Assembly: GCF_921293095.1 (NCBI RefSeq)
Contig: NC_060251.1
Coordinates: forward strand, 57,801,585-57,865,584
Length of the DNA stretch: 64,000 bases
From: Ischnura elegans
Lineage: Eukaryota > Arthropoda > Insecta > Odonata > Coenagrionidae
Direction of reading: 5' to 3'
The notes below the pieces were generated by a model that saw only the letters and a list, made by a program, of their open reading frames with translations, was not told the origin of the DNA and did not search any database. The position numbers and the translations under genes were made by a program. The number at the start of each line of letters is the position of its first letter. The first letter of the stretch is position 1. Shown here in pieces: positions 22,630 through 35,392 of this stretch.

Positions 22630-23245
22630 GGTGTTTTCCCAGGAGTGCAAAATTATGCCTGCACTATGCTATCTTTTATATTGTTTGCGGTGTTCTGGTA
22701 TTTTCGCTGTGCCTGGATTTTATTATCACCGGAGACAGCGATTGTTCTAGAAATAGCGTGTATTTTGCTTCAAATGCTCCTTATAATTCTAATTGCTATG
22801 CTAATGCTAATTCTCTTATTTCTCAGTATATATATCTTTCCATCAGAAAAAGGAGGACTCAGGGAAGAAGAAACATAGGCAGTAATGGAACTTGTGTGGG
22901 ATGTGGTATAATGGTACACCGAAGTATAGTAGTCCTCCCTCATTGACTCAGTCTCAGGGGTATCAACCTCAAGGTTGATTCTAGATATGTGAGGATAGAG
23001 CACACCATAAACTGAAACAATGGTGAGTGGGTTTTACACGCACAGGGTAGGGAGAAAACAGTAGTTTTTATCTATGGGCCACCTCGCACTGTGAGGATAT
23101 TTGTTAAGCTGTCTCAGGAATGCAACATTATGAATGCACTGCGCTATATGTGCTATTTTTCTGTGTGCTACTCTTGTTTACGCAGCGTCAGGATTTCTTT
23201 TTTTCCCCGAGGGCAACGATTGTTCGCAAAAGAGCTTGCATTTCG
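22630..23245. repeat. Local duplication of about 140 bp, 475 bp apart
   Basis: 22630-22775 (cccaggagtgcaaaattatg, gcactatgctat, ggagacagcgattgttc) resembles 23105-23250 (tctcaggaatgcaacattat, gcactgcgctat, gagggcaacgattgttc). The copies are diverged, and the sequence between them shows nothing recognisable. Confidence 0.5.
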
Positions 23246-23729
23246 CTCCGTGTGTTCCGCGGCCATTGGGCGCTGGGTACTGTGTTTCGCCACTAGCGCC
23301 GAATCGTTTCGCGTGATGGGACGTGGAGGCTGATACCACCCGCGTTCGCATGATGGGGCGCTAATGGCCGCTCTGCTCTTCCGTATGCCTACCGACAGGG
23401 CACTCTACAACTCGCATTTCCACGTAATTCATGTGGAGAGACCTCTTAGGGTGGTGGACAAAGAAAACTCTTATATTTTCCCCGCGGGTAGGAGTTTTTT
23501 TCAGAAATGTTGATAACGAGCCTTGCTACCTGTTGGATAACAGGATTCAAATTTGTATATTTCCTTTCCGCTGGGTCTTTGCGATTTAAGGCGCGAAAAA
23601 GCGTACCCTTCCGAATGTCCAACGAGAATCGGGAGGGGGAATACCTCGTAAATGCTTCAGATCCTATAGTAGCCGTAGTTTATGATTATTTAAAGACGTG
23701 GTAATCTTTATTAAGTAAAGTGGAGCGTG

Positions 23730-23966
23730 AAGGCCTGTTCACGCGGTACATTAACACGTACGAGTTAATGTACGTTTGCGTGAATTATTTTTGTGGACCT
23801 GAACGGAACATGTACGAATGCATGAACCAAATTAGAACATGTTCTATTTTCTGTGCATGCATTCGCACAAGTTGGGTGGTTACACGGTGCATTTTGGCGT
23901 TCATTCTCGCGTTCATACATTTAGACATTAACCCGTACGTGTTAATGTACCGTGTAAACAGGCCTT
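23730..23966. mobile_element. AAGGCC-TIR MITE, complete copy
   Basis: Terminal inverted repeats of about 40 bp (aaggcctgttcacgcggtac, then attaacacgtacgagttaatg) are mirrored at 23926-23966. Relatives lie at 2885-3074 and 41108-41348. A clear target duplication could not be assigned. Confidence 0.75.
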
Positions 23967-23999
23967 GAGATAGGTGAAGAACGATCACAAAGCCATTCG

Positions 24000-25126
24000 T
24001 ACCATACCGTTACGTACGTTATGCACGTTATGTTCTAGTTAGAGATGAAGTTTCCGATGTAATATGTATTGGGGAATGGTATTCCCGTGCCAAATACCTT
24101 TGAGGTGTCTCATACAGTGGCTTTTCGATCAAATATAGGTACGTCCATTTCAAATCACTTGGAATGCGTATGGAAAGGATGGTAGGTCACAGCGGAAAGG
24201 AGAGCCTGTGTGAGCATTTTTTTGTTTTATCTTACGGTGATGCTTGTGGAAATGTCCGGAGAAATGTTTTCATCCCAATTTCGAAATGGTTTTTGAGTTC
24301 GTTGTAGTTTTTCTGGTGGGACTTGTTCGATGGGACTCTATTCGTGCAACCTACTTACCTCTCTCGTAGGACCACATGTGGTTGCAGCCACAGATAGAGA
24401 CAGCCCCCTGATTTCTTCTCTTTTCATCAACCCTGTACTGTAGTTGGAGTGGGTGAAATGTAATAATCAGCGAAAGTAATTAAGAACATTATACTAAAGC
24501 ATTTTTTATTAAAAGCTATCACGCTTTCGCTAGTATATCATATACACTTTAAAGAGTGCATAGAAAGTGGAAAAGCTGGACGTGGATAGACAATTAGAAG
24601 AGGTGTTTTCTGGAACCTGTTAAAAAAAAGTCAATCGGATGGTAAGGAAGTCTAATACGTTGCCTAATGATATATTTCATGTCAAATGATATTCATTCGG
24701 GCACAGGATTTGGTAGTGGATAATATTAATTTCTTGATTACTGAGTGTCAAGTTTCATTTCATATTTATACTGTGGTGTGATTAAAAAAATTGTTCAATG
24801 TATCCCGTATGTTAAGTGGGTAATCGAACGTAAACTGATGATTTAGGATTTGGTTTTTATCGATGCTTTAGGTAAATGCTGGAAATACGTACGACTGACT
24901 AAGAGAACAAAGTGATATTTGTTTTTAGGTTTCCAACGCCTTTATTTTGAAGCAGACCCGATTTTTCATGTCCTTTGCGGAAGACCTCTTCAGGGCTAAT
25001 CATGCTCACATTATCACTCCCAGCAAAGGAGAAGAAACGTCAATTCTATTTCAGCATAAGCACGCGAGTAACCGCTCAAGATACTAGCAAGTCATATGCG
25101 TATTATTTGGACATAAGGTTTTACAA
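24000..25126. other. Unannotated AT-rich stretch
   Basis: Nothing beyond short random frames was seen. Confidence 0.4.
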
Positions 25127-25392
25127 TTGAGGGGGTGAGAAGCCAAGGGAAACAAGTGATATTCTTTTTCTAAACAGAGTTAGGTACAGAAATTAGGTAA
25201 AGTAAACAAACGTGATGAACTGCATACTTAGTAATGCATTTGATTTTTCACTCAATGTCAGCACAGAACAGAGACTCACTCGTATCCCTTGGCCACTATG
25301 TTTTTTTTAAATATTTCTTTTATCAATTTCTGTACCTAATTCTGTTTATAAAGAAAATCACTTGTACATCTTGGCTTTTTTTCCCTCTCAAT
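25127..25392. mobile_element. Foldback MITE, family A copy 4
   Basis: It begins aattgagggggtgagaagcc and ends with a diverged complement (cttggctttttttccctctcaatt). The interior (acagagttaggtacagaaat, cagcacagaacagagactca) matches copy 1. Confidence 0.75.
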
Positions 25393-25426
25393 TAAAAGAG
25401 AGGGGTTGCTTAACTTCTTGGTTTAG

Positions 25427-25559
25427 TAAAGAAGGGAACAAGCAACTGCAAGATATTTTAAAGGAAACCACGCAGTTGGGTGAATCATTTGAGGAGGTTT
25501 TCAGACCCTTGGTGAGCGAGGAACCACCTTCGGAAAATGGGGATGAGGAAGGAAAATAA
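25427..25559 (+). CDS. Possible orphan terminal exon, function unknown
   Basis: After a plausible acceptor (ttcttggtttag) an open frame runs to TAA at 25557-25559. It is rich in charged residues (NKQLQDILKETTQLGESFEE, then an acidic tail ending NGDEEGK). An AATAAA lies at 25784-25789, about 225 bp downstream, so the layout fits a last exon with a short 3' UTR. No partner exon or homologous family was recognised. It lies only 35 bp from a MITE, so it may also be a fragment of an unknown repeat or a pseudogene. Confidence 0.3.
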
Positions 25560-25799
25560 TATATTCTCTGCGCACGCAACGGATATTGGACGTGTGAAGA
25601 GATGAAGAGGCTAAACAAGTCAGCAGAGAAGGCGCAGAGGAAAGTTCTTCCCTTGAATTATTTTTCCTGGAAACCTCTTCTGATCCGTTTTCGTCGCTTC
25701 CATCTCTTGAGTCGGAACTTTTTTTTAGTCGTTTACGTATTTGTTTAGTAATGTGATAATGATAAATGATGACAATTTTAATGAATAAATCTGAATTGC

Positions 25800-28330
25800 C
25801 ACCCTACGTTTTTGCGATTATGATTTATTACATCGAAACTTGGTTCGCCTCTTTAGCACTCCTCAGTAACTTGTGTATTGCTACCTATACATAAAAGAAC
25901 TATTTCCACATGTCCATGTTTTTATACTACGCAGCGCCTTGGTGTGAACACACAGGAAGAGGTGGAACCTATAAGAGCCCGGTCAAGGAATTACTTTGCG
26001 AGAAAAAATATCATCTAATAATAATAATAATGGGGAAAATACCAATCACATGTAAACTTTCATTAAATTCCGTTTTTTCACAAGCGTAGCGCGTCCAGAA
26101 TAGGGTAGTTTCCTTCATCAAAGAAAACGAAAGGCATTGATTGCGATTCGTTACCCACCATTAGTGTATTCATAATACACAAATTATTTGGTTTTTGAAA
26201 TACCGGTTTAGACGAATGGCAAGGGTCAAATTTTATCCTCATTTGAAAAAGGCCAGATTGGCGCCCATGCGATTCCACTCCGCATGACGTCACAGGGACC
26301 TAGTTTCTACACGAGAGGATAGGAGTTATACATCGTCTGAGGTTACCAATGCATGCATGAGGCACAGGGCTCAGGGAAACATGTCTTAATAATCACCTAT
26401 TAAAACTGGCTAAGTTCGGAAAGTTTTCTTCGTTTGATAAGGTATTAATAAACCTTTTTTAAGCCAAGCGCTACCATCCAGCAAGGTACTCAGCTATCCG
26501 CTAGCATCCTGCGACGTATCAGCGCTAAGCCTCGCCTCAAGGTCACCTCACCGGGCGGGAGGGGGAACCAGAAATACGACGTACGGAGATATTTCCCGGC
26601 ATTCATACTCAAGCGTCGCGTTTTCGCGCGCTTGAAAATTTTCACTTTTCATTTAATCCCGAAAAATAGATGTTGTCATTTAAAAATCTAAAAGCGTGAA
26701 ATACGTACTCCAGGAGTAATAATCTTTCGATTAAAGCAATAAAAAAATAATAGGAAACCACCCTATTATGGCCCAAACACTAAGAAACGAACACCCATCA
26801 CATTCTAAGGCCATTTTTCGAATTTGTCATGTTTATAACTGCACTCCGTTAATATGCAGGATTCAATGGGCATTACGCCAAAAGTACGTTATAACTAGCA
26901 TATCAAGAGTAATTTAAACGAGATTTGGTGGAAAAACCCTCGTTTTGGGAACATAATCATCTAGAGACACACAGTGGATGATTCGTTTCTCATTTACTCA
27001 GGTTATTTCCTCCAAGGCATGATCAAATTGCACTTCAGATCCTGATGAAAAGCGTAATTTTGACGTGATGTCTGCCCCATCCTGCCTACTTTCAGAGTGA
27101 AGATATTATCGACTCTTTGTTATTTAGAGATGTTGGAGTAAAATATCGCGCATGTGAATAAAAAGACTATGTAATTGTAAGTATGAGTCTCTGACTGAAC
27201 CCCACCTGCATCCGCCACTGTCTACATACTTATTTATTATGATGTCACATGTTTTTTGCATATTGTGGCGCAATGAGTTGGTTTTACCCACTCAGGTGAT
27301 GCGCCCTCATTTTTTTATTATTACAGATTCTTCGTTTGTGAAGCATTTAGTTTGTGGCACAGATGCAGTTTTCCTCACCCAGCAGCATGGGATGCGCTCG
27401 ACGAAAATTGTGACGTGTGCCGAAGTGGTTGGGGGGGGAGGGGTGTCGTAGGAGCCATTAGGGAACGGGAAGGCGAGTAAGTAGGAATATTACGGCAACC
27501 GTGGGAGATCGGGTGGGGTACGGAGGTGAAATTATATTTTTTTCCTCGCGTAGGTGGGAGCGATGGTCGTCGAGGGGACTCTTCCAGGGTACCGGGGTGG
27601 TGGAGGCGGACTGTGTCCATTTTCGTGATCCCTGGGTGTAGGGTAGGCTCCAAGGGTGATAATATTCCTCCTATATCCATCCTAGTGGCGGGCTGAGATG
27701 CTCAATTTTTTCTCTTCCCGCACTTAGATCATATGAACAATATATGCTTTTCCAGTTCAAAATAATTTTACCTACGCCAAAATGTTTTAATCATGAGTTT
27801 GTTCTAGACCATTAGCTTCTCATGTCTCACGAGCCTCGCTTCGCATGCACAACCCAAAATGTCTGGCTTAAAACCTTTTCATATATTAGCTCCTCATGTG
27901 AAAATTTGAAGTGTGACGTCAATGGTTTGGGTTTATGTTGGGGATCCGTTTATCATGATGGTTAGAGCGTTAGCCTCACACCTTTTTGGCCCGGATTAAA
28001 ATAAACTGTCATATATATATATTTTTTAAATTTATTATATATATTATAGGCCGCCCGCACTGCCTAACATTGCAGAACCACAATTGTAGCTCTTTTTATC
28101 ATAAGATGGCATTGTCTTGTATATGCGTATTTCCAGTTTAATTAAACTTTCTTAAACTTTGCATGTCATTACGATGAAAGCTAAGGTAGCTCAAAACATT
28201 TTTTGCGCCCCCCTTGAATTTTTTCTGTATCCGCTACTGTGGTCGCCTCTACCAAATACCATGCCATAACGGGTGGATGTTGGTAAAAATTTCCCCTGTG
28301 GTGGAGTGTATAAAGTGGCGTATCCATTTA
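25800..28330. other. Intergenic sequence, no gene recognised
   Basis: Contains short ataat microsatellites (near 26015) and a purine-rich patch at 27440-27640. A tRNA D-arm-like string (tggttagagcgttagcctc) near 27960 has no B box behind it. No exon supported. Confidence 0.4.
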
Positions 28331-28458
28331 TGTTGATTAGCGTCTCGGAGTATAGTATAAAGAATGATATGTAAAATTTTTATAAAAAATATATAGAAAC
28401 GGTGGCAAATAAATTCGCATGTCATTATTAGACCTATACTCCGAGACGTTAATCAGCA
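28331..28458. mobile_element. Small MITE, 128 bp
   Basis: The terminal inverted repeats are about 24 bp: tgttgattagcgtctcggag at the left and its complement (tatactccgagacgttaatc) at the right, with two or three mismatches. The AT-rich core has no frame. Confidence 0.7.
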
Positions 28459-28689
28459 TTAAACAATTGAGTTCAAGAAAAAGAAATCGATCTATCCATT
28501 TATGTATTAGATCAAAGGTTTAAATTTGTGTGCTAAAGACTTGAGTTTTTATTGCTTGATTTAAATTTAGCTCCCCGCCATCATTATGAGTAAATTTGGG
28601 TTGCGTGCCTGCATAGAGTAGGTGCAACTGATTGGTAGTGTAGAGAATAGTTAATGCGGTGGATATCCATAGGTTTGGTGTGAAGTAAC

Positions 28690-29110
28690 GAAGTTTGGAA
28701 TTTGGTGTGGGGGGTCTCCAGACTGTCAATGGCTACCTCATCCCCTCCTCCACCGCTTGTACGATTTCATCATCTCGACGAGAATATCTTCCCAGCCTCC
28801 TATTCCATCCTCTCCTGCCGCCATGCCTGCTCCTCTTCCTCGCTTGACGTATTTAATTTCACGGATTCTCCCCCAACACGTTGGTCCTCCCCTCTCTCCC
28901 TGCTTCCTCGTGTACCTGGAAATAGGTGCGAGGTCGCTGTCTCTTAAGTGTCATTTTTCTCGCTTCCTACTTTTCCTTCCGCCATGGTCCTGTGTTTCCC
29001 TTCACGGTCCCCGATCCCAGATACGTCTCTGGCTACTCCGTTTGTGGCGTGGAGACAACTTCCTGGGAAATGAGGGTTTTCAATATTCACCGGGAAAATA
29101 TTTTATGTCT
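28690..29110. other. GC/pyrimidine-rich patch of unknown role
   Basis: Three overlapping plus-strand frames (81-124 codons) cross a C/T-rich patch. They are Ser/Pro/Leu-rich and match no domain. Low-complexity pyrimidine composition explains them. Confidence 0.35.
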
Positions 29111-29618
29111 GTCCGGAATATCGAGTCTTGACTATCGGTTTGCGTGTCTATATTGCATATTTCCACGCGAGGCAGGCTGTAATAATGCGATTACATCAGA
29201 AATTACTAGAAGTAAAGTAAGAGTTGTATTTAGAAGTTTTCAAAATTGTGAAAGAAATCTATATGTGTAGTACGATATATTCGTAAAAATGATTTCAACA
29301 TAAATATGTGATGTCCTCCATTAGAATTGGCATTATGGGTTGCTACCTGTTCAGGAATGGTAATGTGGGCGAGTGTAGTTTTATGATTCCAGCTGTATAA
29401 AAATTTACCGAAACACAATACTAATTAATTAATCCTAATGATTATCCCAGTAATTATATCTGGTTGCGTCCCTATGTGAATATTTGTGGAGGGGGTTTTC
29501 AGAGTGTTTAACCAGGAAATATTTGTAGGAAAATCGAAATAAATGACCTATTTTTGCATCTTTAACTTCATTGGGGGCTGAACCACTCCGAAAGGAGAAA
29601 TGTATGTGAGGATTAATT

Positions 29619-29686
29619 TAGAATTAACGAGATAGAGATGGCTTCAAATTTATGGAAAAGCGCCATCTCTTTGTCGTTAAGTCAGG
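29619..29686. repeat. Short hairpin repeat with a relative near 36.6 kb
   Basis: aattaacgagatagagatgg and gccatctctttgtcgttaag can pair. Part of it (aaatttatagaaaagtgcca, tctccttttcgttaattc) recurs at 36585-36625. Confidence 0.5.
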
Positions 29687-29689
29687 ATG

Positions 29690-32600
29690 TCCTTCCACTA
29701 TATCTCGCCTTCCTCCGTTATTGAATCAATTTAGCTTCATGCGGTTTTTGGAAGACTCTCCAGCTTAGGCATTGGTGTGTCGACTGTAACACGAATGAGT
29801 GAAATGTAGTTTTTGGGATAGGATTGAAAGAGGCATATTTGTTAGGAGATTCGTATGCGGCTGTGAAACCAAGGGCTCTTTCTAATGGTGTTTGCCAAAT
29901 AGCCCTTCTTGAAATACCGCTTATGCAAGGCCAAGTTATCATTCTATTGAGAAATCAGTAATTCTCTCATGGGTTTGGGAATAAACCCTCTGAATTAAGG
30001 AGGCGGTACTGGAACGTCCGTTGAGGAGGTCTTTGATAGGTTGTTAGGGCAGCATTTGCAGAAATTGGTGATTCCTCGGGAGTTAATTATGGCATGGATG
30101 TCTTAAGGGTATGGTTAGGTCGGGGAATCGATTCTCAGTCCCCTTTCCTTTTCCGAAAACCTTAAATTGGTTAGGAAATATATAATATTGTACGTTGCTA
30201 ATTATCCGACGGCTCAGTGTTTCCTTACGTCTCAGTTTCAATGGTAACTAGTGTTTTCATGAGGAACTATTTCACGTTTAATTCCATGTATAGGCTTGTA
30301 TCCATGATTTTTTGCGAACTTCATTGGTCAACTTTTTGTTACATTTCAAAATAATAGCCTCATTTTTATATAGATATCAGTGCTTGGATGTGCATAAAAT
30401 ATGCTGTATTGTCCGAATACAAATTCATAAAAATTGAGTTATCAGTTGCTTTTCGTTCGTGGTGTCATTATAACATTGTCCAAAGTATGAAAACCTATTT
30501 TAAATTAGTTATCTCGGTAATGATAAAAAAATTTGTGGAAATTATTTTTAGTGGTGCTGAATTTTAAAAATTGAAGTCCGTGGCAGAAGAGTTTAATTTT
30601 TCGCGTGTATGTTTTCACAGAATTGAATGGGCGTAGTTATTATTTCTTCGTTTAGTGATGTCGTCGTGCTCAATCATTAGAAGAGTCTATATTTAATTCT
30701 TTTTAACCAACCGTTTCTGAGCGATGATGCACATTCTACTTTGAGAAGAATCTATCGAACGCGGCGAATGTTCGAATCTTCGATTAGTTTTCGCAGTGCG
30801 AAAATATAGATTTGTAACATTATAAAAATAGTTGTTTCAACTCTGGAAGTTGTAAATTGGTATTATTCTTCGTGGTGTCACAGTTTGTAAACACTAGTTT
30901 TCATACCTGTAATATCAGACTCGTCTTTTTTTCGGGAATCCTTAAGAGTTTGCAACCCGCATGTCACACGTGTATTTAGGTATCACTACAGTCACGGCGT
31001 TCATCAAATGGCTGACACCATTTCATCTCAGAAGCAGCATGAAGATTCTTGCTAGTTAATTATTTTACGTATATAACACTTGGGATTACTATATTTTCAT
31101 ATTTATAATTTATTTGGGATTTTTTATTGTATACTGTTGCGTCATCTCTTATTTTGTAAATAACGCTCATCTCCCGAAGAAATAATGTCTTTTTCTCGTC
31201 TGGTACTGCTTAATATTCAGATAGAAACGAAACTTTCCTCAATAATTCGTGATATTTACAGGTGCCCTCTAGCGCAATAGGTATCTGGTGCATAACTACT
31301 GAACAGAAGATTCCAGGTTGGAATCTTGGCGGAGGTGTTACTTTCCCGCCAAATTTTAAAATATTTTTTACTAGTTGACTTTGCGCGTCTACCATCCTTT
31401 CAGGCTAAAAATGAGAACATGATATTACACTATATCAAAAAACACTGGGAAAACCACGCTTTTATTTAAGCTAAAAATGATAATATGTTATAATAGATTA
31501 AAAAAGTAATTCAAAGCCCTTGATTTTATTGGAACTAAAAGGAAGAAAATGAGCAACCCTGCCGTGGCCCAAGGTCCCAAGTTAAGAGTTTACAGATATA
31601 AGATTACATTTTCAAAAAAAAAAAAAAAAAAAAAAAAGCTGTGTGCATCCATTTCTTCATCTTTAGTCAAATTCTTTCTCAATAAATTTCATCGTAACAT
31701 TATAATTAAATTTTCAAATAAATGATGGCAAACTAAATGATGAGTCACTCCAGTGTTGAATGATGAATTTATATCACTCCTGTGTCGTATGTGGAGTAAA
31801 TGCGCTCCACGTCGTTTGGTTTTGAAAATGCAGTCTTTTATCAGTAAAATTTTGACGCGGGCTTTTTGGCCAAGTTAGGGCGGCTTATTTTCTTCATTTT
31901 GGTCCACGTGAAAACGTGGGTTCCTTAATTATCTTTTTATATTGAGATTAAATTAATTTATTGCTATTTTTTCGATGTATGCTCATTGTTTTACTTCTTT
32001 GCCTTCCTTTTTCCTTCACCTAATCCCTTAAATTGTCCGATTAAAGTAAGGTCTATGGGAATTAATATTATTCAATAGCGTGTGGTGAAGTTGATATTTG
32101 GATTCCGCGAATCAATTAATCAAAAGATATTTAGGGAGAATTGTCCGCTCGGAATTGAACTATCTCCCGATGGAAGCCGTCCTCGGTCGCCCAGACAGAG
32201 GCCGCATCCGCCGCCGCCCGTTGGGGATCCCTGCCCGTTTTGCCGTTTCAATCTGTCGAGGTTGGATGGAACGGTCCAGCGGACACGCGGCCAATTTATC
32301 CCGTTACAGCGCCCTCCTCCTCCTCGGGAATGGTCCATAGTGTCTTTTCGTGCTTCGCATCATTTTGATTGCGAGTCGATGGCTATTAAAGTTTAAGGAT
32401 ATGACGCACGCGTGGGACTGAAATACGTTGTCTCGTTGTTTTATTTTCTCTCATCACTCGGCCTCGGAATCTTCTTATGTCCCCTCTCCAATTGTTGTTT
32501 TCTGCGTGGGCATCGCGGGGCCCTTTTTCCCGGCGACTCACATGTGTAAGGCCGCGTGAGGAATGGCGTGACGACGCCCGGTCATACCTTCCGATACGTT

Positions 32601-34540
32601 TGCTTTTTACGGTTCAATCCCTTGGAGTCTGAGCCATCAACTGACCCTCCCTTGTCACCCTTCCTCGCGTCCTGCGATGCCCATTGAAACGGTCCATTAG
32701 CGATGTCGAATCATCATTCTTGGGTGCGATTCGTCCCAAAGGGTTCGCTTGTTTGGGGCATATTCCGAGTCTGATTGACCATGTGACTGCGTTTATGCAG
32801 AGTGGCGTCACGTATTGGTGGAATGAACCAGCGCAGAAGTGTAGTTGTGTTTTTTATGCGTGGAAAACTAGGTTAATACACTGGCAATACCGAGGTAAAT
32901 CTCTGTGAAGTCGCATGAAATTTAATGATTTCCTTGTTGTAGGCGGAACAATGACGGATGTCCACTTTTAGGGCTTACTCGCAGTCGACGAATGCCTCGT
33001 AAATGTTTGCTGGTTGCATTTTTAACTATGAATATCGAGCTTTAAAAATGGAAAATAATAATTCTGCGGTTTATAATATGTTCTTATCTGATATAACCTT
33101 GGATTAAGACAAAGTTGCCAAGATAGACATATTTAGACGCTCAGTAACAAAAGATTTTTACCCTTACGTTTTTCGGTAAGTGTAAATAGTTCATAACGCA
33201 GTACTAGATATTTATTGTTACAATTCTGATTACTGTAGAGGTTGGTAATAAAAGAGGTGTTCACTCATTGAAATCGTGAGAAAGCCTCTTTGCGAATACT
33301 TTGATGGCTAAAATTAACCTGTCGAATTCCGCTTGAAGTCCTCACTTCATGAAGCTCCCGGTGCTATTTTAAGCATCGTATTGCACTGCATTCTCTCCAC
33401 TGAAACGGAAGGATGGAGTCTTATCTTCCAGATGGCTTGGCCTCGGGATGATTTTTTTTCGAACCGTATCGTCCTTACGTAAAGCGATCAGTCGAAATTG
33501 CCATGTGTGTGTTGCAGTAAGATTTTATCGATGTCATTCGGACTATGGAACGTCGGCGCATTTATGAGCCGTAAGTCATATTGTTGTTAAATGGAATACA
33601 ATGATTTCTTGAGCCTTTGCACGAGGTCTGATCGTTCTTTTCGATTTTGTGACTTATTCGCGCGATATTCTATTTTCGTAATTTTTTTCTGCTATCCATT
33701 GTGAAAGTATTCAATTAATTTCCGCAGCATTTTAAACATTATTGTGTGCATGTGGTAATATGGCAAGAGTTAGTAATTGAACCTCCACGGTTATCATTTT
33801 TGGAAGAAATTTCTACACTTACACTGGACTAATTACATATTTACACGTACTTATATCGTTTGTAATGTATACGTTCAAGTTCATCAGGTATGTATTACCT
33901 AGTTTACACAATTTTTAATATAGAATATATAACAATAGATTAAATCGAAGAAATGTCTTTTTTAGGAAGAATGAAGTTATCTTTCTTTCATTCGCAATCG
34001 TTTATATGATGTTTCCTTATAATAAATCATAAAATTTGAAACAATTGGTTTTTAGCGAGTCGTTTAGACTACGTTTAAATGAATCCATAAAAGTAAGGGT
34101 TTTCAGTGAAATTTAAGAATTATTTTGGAAAGACAATCTGGGCGATTATAATTATCGGTCTATTGAGGTAAAATATTCTTTGCACTGGACTTGTTTTATT
34201 GAATATTTCTCATGCCATTCATCTCATCATTTTAGAGGACGTATCTCTCCCTCTCAACCTTTCATTTTTGGCTCGTTTAGAACTGAAGTTATCAACGATA
34301 TCATCTTGAAAATTTCAGAGTATTCAAATTAAAGTTTGTAATTCAAATAAGCATAAACGTTTTTAACATGAGAAAAACTGAGGCAAAATTTTAAAGTTTT
34401 AAATTCAATCAAATGTTGGCAATAGTCTACATTATTTTTATGAAAATTTAATGCGTTAGCCTAAGTTTTTGCGAGTAAAATGCCACTACGAAAGAATGTA
34501 AGAGCGGGAGCTAAGAGTCCCTTTAACCTAAGCTCATAAT
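29690..34540. other. Gene-poor stretch with CpG-rich patches
   Basis: A 24-base poly(A) run lies at 31614-31637. CpG-rich patches at 32130-32340 and 32480-32780 contain open frames on both strands but no splice or domain support. In this window GC-rich patches mark real exons, so these two could hold an unrecognised exon or promoter. The rest is AT-rich. Confidence 0.35.
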
Positions 34541-34587
34541 ACTATAAAATCGTATCCGGCTCGATTTTGTGGAAGTTCTTTATATCC

Positions 34588-35168
34588 ATGATAAAAAGAA
34601 GAACACAATGGTAATTAAAATGTGACGATTGTGGAGTTTGTTATGTTGGTCAGACTGGAAGAAGGTTCAAAGACAGAGTGAAAGAACATAGAAGAAGTTT
34701 TATGTACAATGACGGGAAATCTTGTTTCGATAATCATTTATGCCTCTGTAACCATTTTAGCAATATGGACATGCATATTTTACATTGTATTGACAAAGGG
34801 CTTAAATTATGGAAAAATTCGAAATTGCCAACAGCCCGGATGGACTTTGTAATGATGTTTTATTTTGTACCGACTCTCCTTTGTTAAAATGCATCCCCAT
34901 GACGTCAAAACCCTGACCTTCACTCCGATCCACTCGATGTATGTTTTCGTCCTTCACTCACTTGTTTACCAAAACCGTTTCCCCTCCCACTCCCCCACAC
35001 CTAATTCCATATGCCCCCACCTCCTACCTTGGCCTGGGTATATATACCGAGAGAGTACTGGTTTTTTTCACCTTGAAAATGACACTTACGTGTTGAAACC
35101 ATGGTCGGTTGCTGAGTTGTGACATTAAAAGTGTGGAAATTACCATTGTGTTCTTCTTTTTTATCATG
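34588..35168 (+). mobile_element. Penelope-like element fragment
   Basis: Inverted copies of a sequence of about 28 bp (catgataaaaagaagaacac, then aatggtaa) at 34588-34615 and 35141-35168 bracket a GIY-YIG endonuclease remnant. Penelope-like retroelements characteristically combine a reverse transcriptase with a C-terminal GIY-YIG domain and often carry complex inverted or direct terminal repeats. No reverse transcriptase is present here, so the copy is 5'-truncated. Confidence 0.55.
34621..34887 (+). pseudogene. GIY-YIG endonuclease remnant of a Penelope-like element
   Basis: The frame encodes CDDCGVCYVGQTGRRFKDRV followed by KEHRRS. This is the Cys-x2-Cys plus YVGQT plus R-x2-F-x2-R-x3-EH arrangement found in the GIY-YIG domains of Penelope-like retroelements. 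A stop ends the frame at 34887, and the distal domain continues only in broken frames. It has lost its reverse transcriptase and is not expected to be active. Confidence 0.65.
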
Positions 35169-35269
35169 CTCATAATACTAGGCTTAATGACGGCAAGTGT
35201 TTTGATTGTCATATAATTTCTTTTATTCGTGTGGACATATCGTACAGTTGTTAGATCTTCGGTAGCGAC

Positions 35270-35392
35270 GGAAGAGAAATCGAAGTGCTTCGCGGACGCG
35301 ACGGTGGCGCCTCTCCTTCCTCGCACTTGTTGCGATTCATTTCTGCGCTCATTTTCTCCGAGTTCTGCTCGTATTCCATTCTCCTGGGCCCA
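35270..35392 (+). promoter_or_regulatory. COMMD4: Likely COMMD4 promoter / untranslated first exon
   Basis: A CpG-containing patch ends at a donor (GGGCCCAG before gtactt, near 35393). The ATG exon at 35872-35965 starts with an acceptor (ctcttgttgcag), so an upstream untranslated exon is needed and this is the nearest GC-rich candidate. No TATA box was seen, which would suit a housekeeping gene. Confidence 0.35.

Noticed and set aside
27955..27990. tRNA gene suggested by a D-arm-like string
   Set aside because: There is no B box or T-arm downstream and the sequence runs into AT repeats.
32082..32396. Gene at the 32-kb CpG-rich patch
   Set aside because: Frames are open on both strands because of composition. 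No homology, splice pair or start context favours one of them.
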